Shown: positions 6,717-15,438, counted from the first letter of the stretch. The stretch is DNA of 23,299 nucleotides from Thiohalobacter sp. (GCA_027010005.1 JALVCM010000418.1:1-23299), one strand, 5' to 3'. The notes: generated by a model not told the origin, from the sequence alone. Numbers and translations: made by a program.

Positions 6717-7148
6717 TCAGCCAGCCTCATCGTCGTCAAGTATCGGGAAACTGCCCGCGTAACGGTCAATCCATTCACAAGCCGCCTGTTCACCGCTGAT
6801 AACCCGGCCCTCGTTTTCCAGCACCTCCGACTTGTAGTGCTCGATATGGCAGATCTGTTCCACCATACGCACGCGGAAACGATCACCTGCCTGTAAAAAA
6901 GATACGCCAATCACAAACCCGCTGCCCTCCTTCCTGCACCATGCAACGCGGCCTTCCACCTCGAAAGCCGGCTGCAAGTGGGAAATCCGGATGGTAATGG
7001 GCGCCCCTGCGGCCAGTTCCTGTGAGGAAGAAAATGACAAACCGCCATGGCCAATATCGTGAAGGTGCTCATGCCCGGCTCCTGAACCGTAATCATCCAT
7101 CTGATATTCAATAGGAATATCAGATGGATGGCGTATAAAACTACGCAT
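6717..7148 (-). CDS. PilZ domain-containing protein
   Basis: A 143-residue protein of the PilZ family, cytoplasmic sensors that usually bind cyclic di-GMP. It begins with RSFIR (residues 2-6), the RxxxR motif. The second motif, normally D/N-x-S-x-x-G, is DIGHGG at residues 31-36, with Gly in place of Ser. The beta-barrel continues with GLSFSSSQELAAGAPITIRI, VEGRVAWCRKEG and FVIGVSFL. A C-terminal helical extension of about 50 residues follows. The start is set by a strong GGAGG (7155-7159) six bases before ATG at 7148; an open frame extends 17 codons further up but lacks such a site. A perfect hairpin lies at codons 7-18. Binding of cyclic di-GMP is plausible but weakened by the Ser-to-Gly change. 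Confidence 0.85.
   Translation of the reverse strand: MRSFIRHPSDIPIEYQMDDYGSGAGHEHLHDIGHGGLSFSSSQELAAGAPITIRISHLQPAFEVEGRVAWCRKEGSGFVIGVSFLQAGDRFRVRMVEQICHIEHYKSEVLENEGRVISGEQAACEWIDRYAGSFPILDDDEAG
7095..7129. repeat. Perfect 15-bp inverted repeat with 5-base loop inside the PilZ gene
   Basis: Arms at 7095-7109 and 7115-7129 are exact reverse complements (ATCCATCTGATATTC in the mRNA 5' arm), with a 5-base loop at 7110-7114. In the PilZ mRNA it occupies nucleotides +20 to +54 from the start codon. It could act as a translation-blocking hairpin or a DNA operator, or be coincidence with the RHPSDIPIEYQMD coding sequence. Confidence 0.85.
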
Positions 7149-7373
7149 ATCCCGCCTCCGTAATACCGCCCTCCGTGGCTGGATTATTTTCCCTGACAAC
7201 CCAATTGTAGCTGCTTTGTCGTATCAAACAGCGCAGAGCCACACTACCGCCATGCAGCCTGGCAATGTGACAGGGTTCCTGTTTATGCACAGACCCGGGC
7301 TACGAACCAACAGAAAACCTTAATAAACCAGCCGATCTGACGCTATCCACGGGTGGGTAAAAGGTTATTTGAA

Positions 7374-8771
7374 ATGGGCATCCGGAAAAAACAGCACACG
7401 GCCAGGACACCAGACACAGTGCCGCCCGCAAACCCGGCATGTATCCAGCGCGCCGAAACGATCCGGCGCAAGGCACAGCATTACACCAACCTCTCCGAAC
7501 AAACCGGGAAACAGTGCAATGATCGACACAGGGCGAGTCAACAACGCGAACAGGCTGAAAGGGAAATGGCTGCCTTGCGCGCGGAAGCCGTACAGGCACG
7601 GCGCCTTGCTTCACACATTGAAAACCTGCACCAGCCCGCAAATGTGCAGCAAAAGGGTCGCATCATGAGTAGCACGATTTCTGACCCGGGGCATGCACAG
7701 CGTATGACACGTCGGGAAACCGATACTCCGCATTCAACGGGTAGCCAGCTCAGTTTCAATCCCCTGCATCCTTCGATGGAGTTGCCACCTGAACACCTGA
7801 TTCGTCTACTGGGCCTTGAGAACAAACCCAAGCGCCGCAAAAAACGTCCGGCCTCTACAGCCACACCGTCCGTAAAGCAAAAATCAGCCGGCCCGGCAAC
7901 AAAGGACAAACCGGTCAAACTGTCACTGCCGGCAACACCACCGGCCAGTGCCGAACGCGAAAAGGATATGGCCTCCACCCCCTTCGATGAAAAACCACGC
8001 CGGAACCTGGTGGTCGCTTCGCTGGCAGCAGGCGTGGTCGCGGGGATAGGACTTTCCCTCTACCTGTTCTGGGGCAACCCCGGTGAAGTCACGGTAACCG
8101 CCACCCAAAAAACGCCGCCTCACCGTACTGAAAAAAGTCTGCACCCGTCACCTGCCACCAACAAGGCGATGAAACCCGCCATGGTGCCGCCAGCGGCTGC
8201 ATCGTCTGCCGCACCGCCGGTGAAAGCTCCCACAGTGGCCGCCACACCTGCCATAACAGAGGCGGCCCCGGCAACTGTGGAATCCTCCGTGCAGGGTACG
8301 GTTATCCGGGAGAACCTCCTTCCACAGGCTGACATTGAAATCGAGCAGGCACGTCTGCGCGACGAGGCTGAAAACCGTTTTGCCGAACGGATGCTGCAGG
8401 AGGAAATTCGCCACGACCGTGAAGTCCTGACGACCAGCCCTGCTTCTGCCAGCGTAGTGAGTCCGGAGCTGGCCAGCGAACCGGCTGAAACGTTAGCGAG
8501 GGATCCTGTCCCGGCAAGTGCTCCGGAATTGCAATCACCGGCACCAGCGGTAACCGTCATAGAGGCAACGCCGAAAGCGGAACCTCTCAAGGATGATGTG
8601 ATGTTATCGCCGGTGCAGGAGCCGGCAGCAATACCGGTTAATACAGACCTTGAGCAAACGACTGACGACGCTGCCACACAGGAACCGGCTTACCAGCAAC
8701 CTGTAACACCCTCTCCGGAAGAGGAAGCAAGCACGGTTGACAACGGAAACCCCGGTGAGGCGTTATTCTGA
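7374..8771 (+). CDS. Hypothetical Ala/Pro-rich protein with one central membrane span
   Basis: A 465-residue protein I do not recognise. Residues 25-85 are charged and probably coiled-coil (RAETIRRKAQHYTNL, REQAEREMAALRAEAVQARR). A basic low-complexity segment (KPKRRKKRPA) leads to a single membrane span at about 211-234 (NLVVASLAAGVVAGIGLSLY). Beyond it the chain is Ala/Pro/Thr-rich, with a short helical patch (EQARLRDEAENRFAERML) and an acidic tail. The layout suggests a cytoplasmic N-terminus and a periplasmic linker-like C-terminus. ATG at 7374 has AAGG nine bases before it. A second ATG at 7665 has a better site (AAGGG) and would give 368 residues, losing the coiled coil. The gene overlaps the convergent DUF2914 gene by nine bases. 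Confidence 0.65.
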   Translation: MGIRKKQHTARTPDTVPPANPACIQRAETIRRKAQHYTNLSEQTGKQCNDRHRASQQREQAEREMAALRAEAVQARRLASHIENLHQPANVQQKGRIMSSTISDPGHAQRMTRRETDTPHSTGSQLSFNPLHPSMELPPEHLIRLLGLENKPKRRKKRPASTATPSVKQKSAGPATKDKPVKLSLPATPPASAEREKDMASTPFDEKPRRNLVVASLAAGVVAGIGLSLYLFWGNPGEVTVTATQKTPPHRTEKSLHPSPATNKAMKPAMVPPAAASSAAPPVKAPTVAATPAITEAAPATVESSVQGTVIRENLLPQADIEIEQARLRDEAENRFAERMLQEEIRHDREVLTTSPASASVVSPELASEPAETLARDPVPASAPELQSPAPAVTVIEATPKAEPLKDDVMLSPVQEPAAIPVNTDLEQTTDDAATQEPAYQQPVTPSPEEEASTVDNGNPGEALF

Positions 8772-9266
8772 CGTAACCCCGGCTGTAGCCGGTGTTACGT
8801 CGGCCGGTATGGCGGCATCACCCGGCTGACCGGTTTGCAGACGCTCCTGTTCTACAGCAACAGGCTCATAACGAAACAACTCGACATACAGCGGCCAGCC
8901 GTTGTCATCAAGCACTGTCACAGACCACTCCCCGAAGCTGTCAGGCGGAAAGACTTTTTTTGAGAATACCCGCCAGCGATTACCACCGACGACAAAAGGC
9001 ACATTCGATACAGCCCTGCCCTGGTACTCCCAGCGATGGGTCACAGTATGACCTTCCAGATTACGCAAATCCGTAAAAAAGTAGACTTCTGTTGCGGGCG
9101 GGTTCAGAACCAGCACCCGGTCGACCGGTTCGCGGTTCTCAATACGGGTGGTGAATGCAGCACGCGCCACACTGCCCCCGGCAAGCGGTGCTTCTTCAGC
9201 GCCCAGGTGCACGGGTATCATCAGGGACAACGCCAGCATCCAGCAATTTCGAACCCCGTATCGCAT
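8763..9266 (-). CDS. DUF2914 domain-containing exported protein
   Basis: A 167-residue protein with an N-terminal signal sequence (MRYGVRNCWMLALSLM, cleavage after HLGA) followed by a DUF2914 domain. The domain is recognised from VARAAFTTRIENREPVDRV, then VYFFTDLRNLEGHTVTHRW, a VPFVVGGNRWRVFSKK strand pair, and FGEWSVTVLDDNGWPL. A Pro/Ala-rich tail follows. The start at 9266 is preferred over upstream in-frame options because GAGAGGG (9273-9279) sits just before it and the signal peptide begins there. Function is unknown. It converges on the single-span protein and its stop codon lies inside that gene's last codons. Confidence 0.8.
   Translation of the reverse strand: MRYGVRNCWMLALSLMIPVHLGAEEAPLAGGSVARAAFTTRIENREPVDRVLVLNPPATEVYFFTDLRNLEGHTVTHRWEYQGRAVSNVPFVVGGNRWRVFSKKVFPPDSFGEWSVTVLDDNGWPLYVELFRYEPVAVEQERLQTGQPGDAAIPADVTPATAGVTSE
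8772..8799. repeat. 12-bp inverted repeat just after the plus-strand stop codon
   Basis: Arms at 8772-8783 (CGTAACCCCGGC) and 8788-8799 (GCCGGTGTTACG) pair with one mismatch around a TGTA loop. It begins directly after the TGA of the plus-strand gene, where a terminator would be expected, but no T-run follows. It also encodes the last residues of the DUF2914 protein, including its VTPATAGVT stretch. Confidence 0.6.
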
Positions 9267-9291
9267 ATAAAACCCTCTCAGTTCCGGCATT

Positions 9292-10380
9292 CTATCCCGG
9301 TTGGTGTGGCCGTGACAGATAACTTTCACTGGCCATCTCCGTCAGCCGGCTGGCAGTACGCTGGAAAGGCTGTACAAGCTGTCGCCCTGTGTATAACTGG
9401 CCAGGCACTGCCCCTGCAGTCATCACCAGCTTGACCCCGTGATCATAGAGTGCATCGATCAGGTGCATGAAGCGCCTGGCGCCTTCATCCATTTCCGCCG
9501 ACATGACCGGCACGGCCTCCAGCAGTAGCGTATGAAACTCGCACGCGAGCTCAAGATAATCACGCGCCGAACGGGGTCGCAGACACAGCTCGGCAAAAGT
9601 GAACCAGGCGATGCCATCCGCCAGTGCCACGCTATGCAAATCACGTCCTGCCAGCGTCAACACGCCATCTTCCATGGGCGGAACCCCGGCCAGTGCATCG
9701 AGGTGCTGCCGCAACCATACACGGGCCTGTTCCATATCGCTGCCAACAAGGCTGGTACCACTCTGCTGTAACAGGGCCAGGCGGTAATCTTCATTTCCGT
9801 CCAGCTGGATGACTTCGGTATGCTGCTCGATCAGTTCAATCGCAGGAACAAAGCGTGTTCGCTGCAAACCTTCGTGGTAAAGCCTGCATGGCTCGGTATT
9901 GGAAGTCGCCACCAGCGTAACCTGCCGTTCGAAGAGTGCCTCGAACAGGCCGGCAAGCAACATCGCATCGGCCACATCGGTGACATGAAATTCATCAATA
10001 CACAACACGCGAACGCGTTCCGCCAGCTGGTCCGCCACGACAAGCAGAGGGTCCGGTGTTTTTGGCAACGCATCAAGTGCCGTGTGGATCTCCAGCATAA
10101 AACGGTGAAAATGCACACGGCGTTTTTCCCTGACTGGCAGGCTGTCAAAGAAAGCATCGACCAGCCAGGTTTTGCCTCGCCCGGGGCCACCCCACAGGTA
10201 CAGGCCACGGACGGGCGGCAGGCGATAACCCGACAGGCGTTGCCAGAATCTGATGCGTGGGGGTGGGGCAAGCAGCGCCTCGTACAGGGTCTGCAAATAC
10301 TCGACAACCCTGGCCTGGCCTGCGTCTGAACGAAACCCCGGGGTGGCCAGGGCTGCCCGGTAGTGCTCACGCGGCGCCAT
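9292..10380 (-). CDS. zapE: Cell division protein ZapE / AFG1-family ATPase
   Basis: A 362-residue P-loop ATPase of the AFG1/ZapE family; in E. coli ZapE acts with FtsZ during division under stress. Walker A is GGPGRGKT at residues 64-71 and Walker B is VLCIDE at about 125-130, followed by the family's FHVTDVADAM. Other family blocks include VRGLYLWGGPG, HFHRFMLEIH and TLVATSNTEP. The start chosen is ATG at 10380, giving MAPREHYRAAL; the open frame extends upstream into the M16 gene, but that part is a shadow of it. It lies 31 bp after the M16 protease gene on the same strand, so the two are probably co-transcribed. Confidence 0.93.
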   Translation of the reverse strand: MAPREHYRAALATPGFRSDAGQARVVEYLQTLYEALLAPPPRIRFWQRLSGYRLPPVRGLYLWGGPGRGKTWLVDAFFDSLPVREKRRVHFHRFMLEIHTALDALPKTPDPLLVVADQLAERVRVLCIDEFHVTDVADAMLLAGLFEALFERQVTLVATSNTEPCRLYHEGLQRTRFVPAIELIEQHTEVIQLDGNEDYRLALLQQSGTSLVGSDMEQARVWLRQHLDALAGVPPMEDGVLTLAGRDLHSVALADGIAWFTFAELCLRPRSARDYLELACEFHTLLLEAVPVMSAEMDEGARRFMHLIDALYDHGVKLVMTAGAVPGQLYTGRQLVQPFQRTASRLTEMASESYLSRPHQPG

Positions 10381-10411
10381 TGAAGTGTCCGGCAAGGCGG
10401 CAGTCACTGGC

Positions 10412-13381
10412 TCACAAAAGCTGAATATCCAGGCCCAGCGCCCTGCAATCGTCTTCACTTGCCTGGCTGGTGACGACGGCAATGCTTGCCTGCTCCGGCC
10501 TGAGATAGGTTTCACCGACCCGCCTGAGATCATCCAGCGTGACATCCAGGATACGCCTGCGCACTGCCTGACGGCGTTCCGGTGTACGTCCGTGCAATGC
10601 GCTGAAGAAAGCATCACGCGCTTCCCCTGCCGGGGATGCAGGCTTGTCGATGCTGCCGATCACACCAAGAATGGCCTCTTCGAGCAACCGCCACTCGTGT
10701 GTTTCACTCAACAGCCAGTCGATCGCACGATCAAAATCATCCAGCGTCTCTGCCAGTCGAGGATCGCGATAAGAGAAGAAGCGGAATGCCGCGTTATCGG
10801 CATCGTGGCTTGCACCACCACCGTAGGCACCGCCCTGCTCGCGAATTGCCCGGTGCAGGTAACCATTCCGCAGGAAGCCCGGCAACACGGCAAGTGCAGC
10901 CGCATCGGCGTGCTCTGTCGGCACGGTCTTGTAGGCCTTGGCACAGAAATTTACCTGGGTATTGGCAATCCAGGCTTCACGAACCCGTGTATCCACACCA
11001 CCCGGTGCAAAAGGCGCAAAGCTTTTTCCTTCGGGTTGTCTGTCCGACCAGGCCTGTTCCAGTTCTTCACGCACCTGTGCATGCCGTTCCGCTTCACTGA
11101 TCAACAGGAACTGACGAGGGGCACCACGAACCTGCTCGTGTAACGCCGCCAGGTGCTCGGCAAAACTTTTCACCTGGTCTGTATCGGTAAAGGAATCATC
11201 CAGTTGCTTCAATGAACGAATACCTGCCAGGCCGCGCAAGCGATGTGAAAGCGCAGCGCCGGGACTCATCCCGGAAGACGCCGCCAGCATGGCAAGCCCG
11301 TGACCGTTACCGGTAACACTCTGTTCACGCTGTGCGCGTTGCTGGGCAACCAGGTCACGAATGCGCTCGTACTCGTCGAAACGCGGGGATTCCAGCGTGT
11401 CGCGCATCAATTTACCCAGTGCGGCATGATTGCGTGCCAGTGCCTTGCCGGACAGTACAAAGAAACCTTTCAGCGACTGTTCGTCATCCACTTCGCCCCG
11501 CATGCTGCTGCTGGCATTCACACCACCCGATACACTGGTCTGCAGTGCCTGTGTTTCGAGGTAATCACGCCCCCCGCAACCCAGCTGCGCAAGGCTGTAC
11601 GTGTAGACCGGAAAGGTATCGAGCAGTCCCTCATCCAGCTGTGGCAAATCGGTGACGACCTGCTGGTAGACCAGGCCGTTCGTCCCCTGTGGATAGAAGC
11701 TGACCGGCAGACCGGCAACCTGCTCCTGTTCCCCACGGGCAATATGCATTTCTTTCGGGATGTCTTCCAGGCCGACTTTGGGCAGGACAGAAGGATCATC
11801 TTCCTGCGACTGACGCTCGGCCAGCGCCTTTGCCTGGGCAATGACAGCCTGTTTCTGCGCATCATCCATCTGCGCCTTCATCGCGGCAAGGCGCTTTGCT
11901 TCGGCGGCATCACGGCGTGCCGACAATGCCGTATCCGGTACCAGCGTCACATGTACCCGGTGACAGTTATCCAGTAACAGCTCACGCACCAGCCGTGGAA
12001 TATAATCAGGATCCTGGATCAACTCGCGCAGCTCATCGAGTACCGGGTCAAGATTCATCAAGGCGACCGGATCACCGCGGTGCGTGGCACAGGACAGGCC
12101 CTCCAGGATCAGCTGCAGGCCATACGGGTAGCCATCACCGGAGATTTCGCGCTGGGCCAGTTCCAACTGGTGCAACACGGCCTCGATACGTGATTTCTCG
12201 ATACCCTTGTCGGCAACCTCCCGGAGTACATCCAGCACCAGTTGTTCCATGGCATGCGTGTGTTCCGGACGACTGCCTTCCAGGCCACACACAAAACTCA
12301 TCTCACGATTGGAGGCTTCCAGCCCGCACAGTGGAGATGGTGCACTCCCGAGGTCGGTGGTCTCCAGTGCACGGCGCAAGGGTGACGCACTGTCATCCAG
12401 CAGGATACCTTCCAGTAACTGGGCTTCCAGCTGCTCTTTCAGGTTAATACTGGGCCCAAGCAACCAGCCCATCACCAGGTGCGTCTTGTCCCCCACTTCT
12501 CCCGGCTCGTCAAATGCATAGCTCTCCTGCACATAGACAGGCGCGTGGTAGCGTTTTTCATCAGCAACCGCGATATGCACATCCAGCTTCTCGAAATGTG
12601 ACAGGGCCCTGTCGTGAATGCGTGCATGATGTTCATGGACCGGGATGTCCCCGAACGTCATGAACACCGCATTGGAAGGGTGGTAGTGGGTACGGTAAAA
12701 AGCCTTGAGGTCTTCATAAGCCAGGTCCGGTATACACTCCGGGTCACCACCACTGTTGTAATGGTAAGTCGTGGTTGGAAACAGGTATTTGGTGAGGGTC
12801 TGCCACAGTGTACTGGCCGGTGAACTCATGGCGCCTTTCATTTCATTGAAAACAACGCCCTTGAAAACCAGTTCGGTATCAGGGTTATCCGGCTCCACGA
12901 ACTCCACGCGATGTCCTTCCTGCGCAAAGTCCAGCTCATGCAGACGCGAGAAAAACACCGCATCCAGGTACACGTCCATGAGATTGTAGAAATCCTTGCG
13001 GTTCTGGCTGGCAAACGGGTAGGCCGTCCAGTCGCTGCTGGTAAAGGCATTCATAAAGGTATTCAATGAACGGCGGATCATCATGAAGAAAGGATCGCGT
13101 ACCGGGTAGTGCTCACTTCCGCACAGCGCCGTATGTTCAAGAATATGTGCCACGCCGGTGGAATCCATCGGCACTGTGCGCAGCGCCACCAGGAAGACAT
13201 TCTCGGGGGTGTCTGCCGCCATGTGGTAATGTACCGCACCGGTGACACGGTGCCGGTACTCTTCAATGATCAGGTTCAGGGATTCAATACGCTCACTGCG
13301 AACCCACTCAAATGCGTCATGTACACGGGAGGGGGCTTGTCCGGACAAAACGCCGGAATTGTCGGCCACTACACTGCTCAT
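10412..13381 (-). CDS. M16C-family zinc metalloprotease (presequence protease-like)
   Basis: A 989-residue insulinase-type peptidase resembling presequence protease/PreP. The inverted zinc motif HxxEH is present as HILEH (H79, E82, H83), and the third ligand is the Glu of VVFNEMKG (E180). Other family features are the MDSTGVAHILEHTALCGS block, FMNAFTSSDWTAYPF, and two weakly similar halves with a C-terminal inactive domain (GGAYGGGASHD, FFSYRDPRLAETL). No signal peptide is visible, so a cytoplasmic location is expected. The family degrades short unfolded peptides. ATG at 13381 has TAGG six bases upstream. It is divergent from xthA over a 131-bp gap that contains a TACAAT-like box on the minus strand (13423-13428). 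Confidence 0.92.
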   Translation of the reverse strand: MSSVVADNSGVLSGQAPSRVHDAFEWVRSERIESLNLIIEEYRHRVTGAVHYHMAADTPENVFLVALRTVPMDSTGVAHILEHTALCGSEHYPVRDPFFMMIRRSLNTFMNAFTSSDWTAYPFASQNRKDFYNLMDVYLDAVFFSRLHELDFAQEGHRVEFVEPDNPDTELVFKGVVFNEMKGAMSSPASTLWQTLTKYLFPTTTYHYNSGGDPECIPDLAYEDLKAFYRTHYHPSNAVFMTFGDIPVHEHHARIHDRALSHFEKLDVHIAVADEKRYHAPVYVQESYAFDEPGEVGDKTHLVMGWLLGPSINLKEQLEAQLLEGILLDDSASPLRRALETTDLGSAPSPLCGLEASNREMSFVCGLEGSRPEHTHAMEQLVLDVLREVADKGIEKSRIEAVLHQLELAQREISGDGYPYGLQLILEGLSCATHRGDPVALMNLDPVLDELRELIQDPDYIPRLVRELLLDNCHRVHVTLVPDTALSARRDAAEAKRLAAMKAQMDDAQKQAVIAQAKALAERQSQEDDPSVLPKVGLEDIPKEMHIARGEQEQVAGLPVSFYPQGTNGLVYQQVVTDLPQLDEGLLDTFPVYTYSLAQLGCGGRDYLETQALQTSVSGGVNASSSMRGEVDDEQSLKGFFVLSGKALARNHAALGKLMRDTLESPRFDEYERIRDLVAQQRAQREQSVTGNGHGLAMLAASSGMSPGAALSHRLRGLAGIRSLKQLDDSFTDTDQVKSFAEHLAALHEQVRGAPRQFLLISEAERHAQVREELEQAWSDRQPEGKSFAPFAPGGVDTRVREAWIANTQVNFCAKAYKTVPTEHADAAALAVLPGFLRNGYLHRAIREQGGAYGGGASHDADNAAFRFFSYRDPRLAETLDDFDRAIDWLLSETHEWRLLEEAILGVIGSIDKPASPAGEARDAFFSALHGRTPERRQAVRRRILDVTLDDLRRVGETYLRPEQASIAVVTSQASEDDCRALGLDIQLL

Positions 13382-13512
13382 ATGAACCTATGTCCTGTTT
13401 GTTGATCACCGGGAATGGAATGATTGTAACGCGCCGGGCAAGCACAACGCCACGACGCATTGCCCGAATGCAGGCAGCCCAGTAGAATGCGCCAGATTCC
13501 CCCAAAAATACC

Positions 13513-14337
13513 ATGCCAATGAAACTCGTCTCATTCAACACCAACAGTATCCGGACCCGCCGGCACCAACTGGAAAAACTGGTCGAAGTGCACTCACCCG
13601 ACATTATCGGTATCCAGGAGACCAAGGTTCAGGACGTGGACTTCCCGCTGTCAATGGTCGAGGAGTTGGGGTATCACGCAACTTTCCATGGACAAAAAAC
13701 CCACTACGGGGTCGCGATCCTGTCCAGGCAGCCCCCCGTGGAAGTGCGCAAAGGTTTTACCCACGACGGCAACGATACCCAGCGGCGCCTGATCAGCGCC
13801 GATTTCAAACTTGATGACGGGAATATCCTGACCGTCATCAACGGCTATTTCCCGCAAGGTGAAAGCCGTGATCATGAAACCAAGTTCCCGGCCAAGAAGA
13901 AATTCTACCGGGACCTGCTGGCCCTCCTGCAATCTGATTATGACCCGGAGCAAGCCGTTGTCGTGATGGGCGACATGAACGTGGCACCTCTCGACCAGGA
14001 TATCGGTATCGGCCCGGACAACGCCAAACGCTGGCTGAAAACCGGAAAATGCAGTTTTCTGCCGGAAGAACGCGAATGGCTGCAAAAGCTGGCCGACTGG
14101 GGCCTGGCGGACACCTTTCGCCACCATTACCCGGATGTTGATGACAAATTCAGCTGGTTTGACTACCGTAGCCGTGGTTTTGAGCGTGAACCGAAACGAG
14201 GCCTGCGCATCGACCTGATCATGGCAACCCGCCCGCTGATGGAACGTTCAACCGACGCAGGCATCTCATATGATATCCGCACCATGACAAAACCCTCGGA
14301 TCACTGCCCTGTCTGGGCACGATTCGACCTTGCATAA
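13513..14337 (+). CDS. xthA: Exodeoxyribonuclease III
   Basis: A 274-residue DNA repair enzyme, an AP endonuclease and 3'-5' exonuclease acting on abasic sites. Catalytic residues of the EEP superfamily are present: E36 in IIGIQETK, D154 and N156 in VVMGDMNVAP, an Asp in LRIDLIMAT, and D263-H264 in KPSDHCPV. The YFPQGESRDHETKFP block is typical of the ExoIII branch. Length is usual for XthA. The start is ATG at 13513; a second ATG two codons later (MKLVSFNT) fits family starts equally well. Neither has a strong ribosome binding site. The mlaC-type gene follows 41 bp downstream on the same strand. Confidence 0.96.
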   Translation: MPMKLVSFNTNSIRTRRHQLEKLVEVHSPDIIGIQETKVQDVDFPLSMVEELGYHATFHGQKTHYGVAILSRQPPVEVRKGFTHDGNDTQRRLISADFKLDDGNILTVINGYFPQGESRDHETKFPAKKKFYRDLLALLQSDYDPEQAVVVMGDMNVAPLDQDIGIGPDNAKRWLKTGKCSFLPEEREWLQKLADWGLADTFRHHYPDVDDKFSWFDYRSRGFEREPKRGLRIDLIMATRPLMERSTDAGISYDIRTMTKPSDHCPVWARFDLA

Positions 14338-14378
14338 CAATCAATGAAGGCCTTGTTACGACTGACGGGAAACATACA

Positions 14379-15116
14379 ATGCGTATCATGAAAACAACGC
14401 TGTACACCACATGGATGTTTTTGACGACCCTGCTGTTTGCCGGCACAGCCTCCCTGGCCCAGGCTATCCCGGAACCCGAAGCAGCCAACGACCCGCAACC
14501 GGTTATCGCAGATACCATCAGCGAACTCATCGATCGCCTGGAAGAAAACCGGGACAAGATCAAACAGGACGATTCCATCGCCTACCGCATCAGCGATGAG
14601 CTGATTGCACCGCATATTGATTTCCCGCGTATCGCCCGCCTCGTGGTCGGCAAATACTGGCGCAACGCGACAGAAACACAGCGCCAGCGCCTCATTAAAG
14701 AAATCAAAACCCTGCTGACCCGTTCCTATGTTACGGCAATGACCAGCTACGTCGATGAAATCATCGACCACAAAAACAGCATCCACTACCAGCCTTCGCG
14801 TTACAAACCGGGGGACCGCAAGGCTTCGGTGCGTGCATCCATCGAGATTGACAAGGGCAAGACCGTGGACGTGCAGTACCAGGTGTACCTCAAGGACGGG
14901 AAGTGGAAGATTTACGACATCCGTATCGAAGGTATCAGCCTGGCTATTACCTACCGCACAAGCTTTGGGGAAACAATCCGGCGTGAAGGAATCGACAGCC
15001 TCATTGCACAGCTGGAAGAGCGCAACCGTAACGGTGATGTCGAACTGCCTGCATCGGTTGCGGCACCTTTCAAGGACAAGACAGGCTCCACAGAGTCCAA
15101 GGGCGCCTCTGATTAA
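14379..15116 (+). CDS. mlaC: MlaC-type periplasmic phospholipid-binding protein
   Basis: A 245-residue exported protein of the MlaC/Tgt2 family, which ferries phospholipids between the outer-membrane MlaA complex and the inner-membrane MlaFEDB transporter. Residues 1-28 are a signal peptide ending SLAQA. Family signatures include DFPRIARLVVGKYWRNAT, LLTRSYVTAMTSYV, GKWKIYDIRIEGISLAITYR and TSFGETIRREGIDSLIAQLE. It is slightly longer than E. coli MlaC, with an extra low-complexity tail. No other mla genes are in the window, so it is either a separated member or a stand-alone paralogue. Confidence 0.9.
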   Translation: MRIMKTTLYTTWMFLTTLLFAGTASLAQAIPEPEAANDPQPVIADTISELIDRLEENRDKIKQDDSIAYRISDELIAPHIDFPRIARLVVGKYWRNATETQRQRLIKEIKTLLTRSYVTAMTSYVDEIIDHKNSIHYQPSRYKPGDRKASVRASIEIDKGKTVDVQYQVYLKDGKWKIYDIRIEGISLAITYRTSFGETIRREGIDSLIAQLEERNRNGDVELPASVAAPFKDKTGSTESKGASD

Positions 15117-15165
15117 CGCGCTCGCAATGACGTAACTTCTGGATTAATCAGCGGTTGCCTGGATA

Positions 15166-15438
15166 TCAGGATACTTCCGGATCAAGTCCCTGGCGCGGCG
15201 GCATTTGCAGGTAATAGCCTTCAGTTTCAATCTGCGCCATGACTTCGATCACATCGGCCTGCGCCAGCTTGCGCCGCTCGTGCAGCTCCACCTCTGTAAC
15301 GACCTCAAGATTGCCCAGCAAGATCTTCAGGGTATCCGGCACGCGCGCCATGTCTTCATCTTTTTTGACAAACAGATAGTAGTCGAACTGTTTCAGACTC
15401 TTGTACACCACACACTGTATGACCATCGCTTCGCTCAT
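15166..15438 (-). CDS. YcgL domain-containing protein
   Basis: A 90-residue protein of the YcgL family. It reads CVVYKSLKQFDYYLFVKK, then ARVPDTLKILLG, then RRKLAQADVIEVMAQIETEG and YYLQMPP, matching the family from end to end. Function is not established. The start codon overlaps the stop of the Mut7-C gene in an ATGA arrangement at 15435-15438, so the two are translationally coupled. ATG four codons later is a possible alternative start. Confidence 0.9.
   Translation of the reverse strand: MSEAMVIQCVVYKSLKQFDYYLFVKKDEDMARVPDTLKILLGNLEVVTEVELHERRKLAQADVIEVMAQIETEGYYLQMPPRQGLDPEVS

Noticed and set aside
10381..10617. N-terminal extension of the ZapE frame into the M16 gene
   Set aside because: The ZapE family begins near MAPREHYRAAL, and the extension only exists because the frame stays open inside the protease gene.
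10385..11143. Plus-strand open frame of 252 codons
   Set aside because: It is a shadow of the M16 protease on the other strand; its translation is low in recognisable structure and begins in the protease's end region.
14335..14358. TAACAA / TTGTTA inverted repeat after xthA as a terminator
   Set aside because: Six weak A/T-rich pairs with a 12-base loop and no T-run are below what chance readily gives.
15117..15165. Terminator between mlaC and ycgL
   Set aside because: No stem followed by a T-run on either strand; the gap holds only weak partial palindromes.
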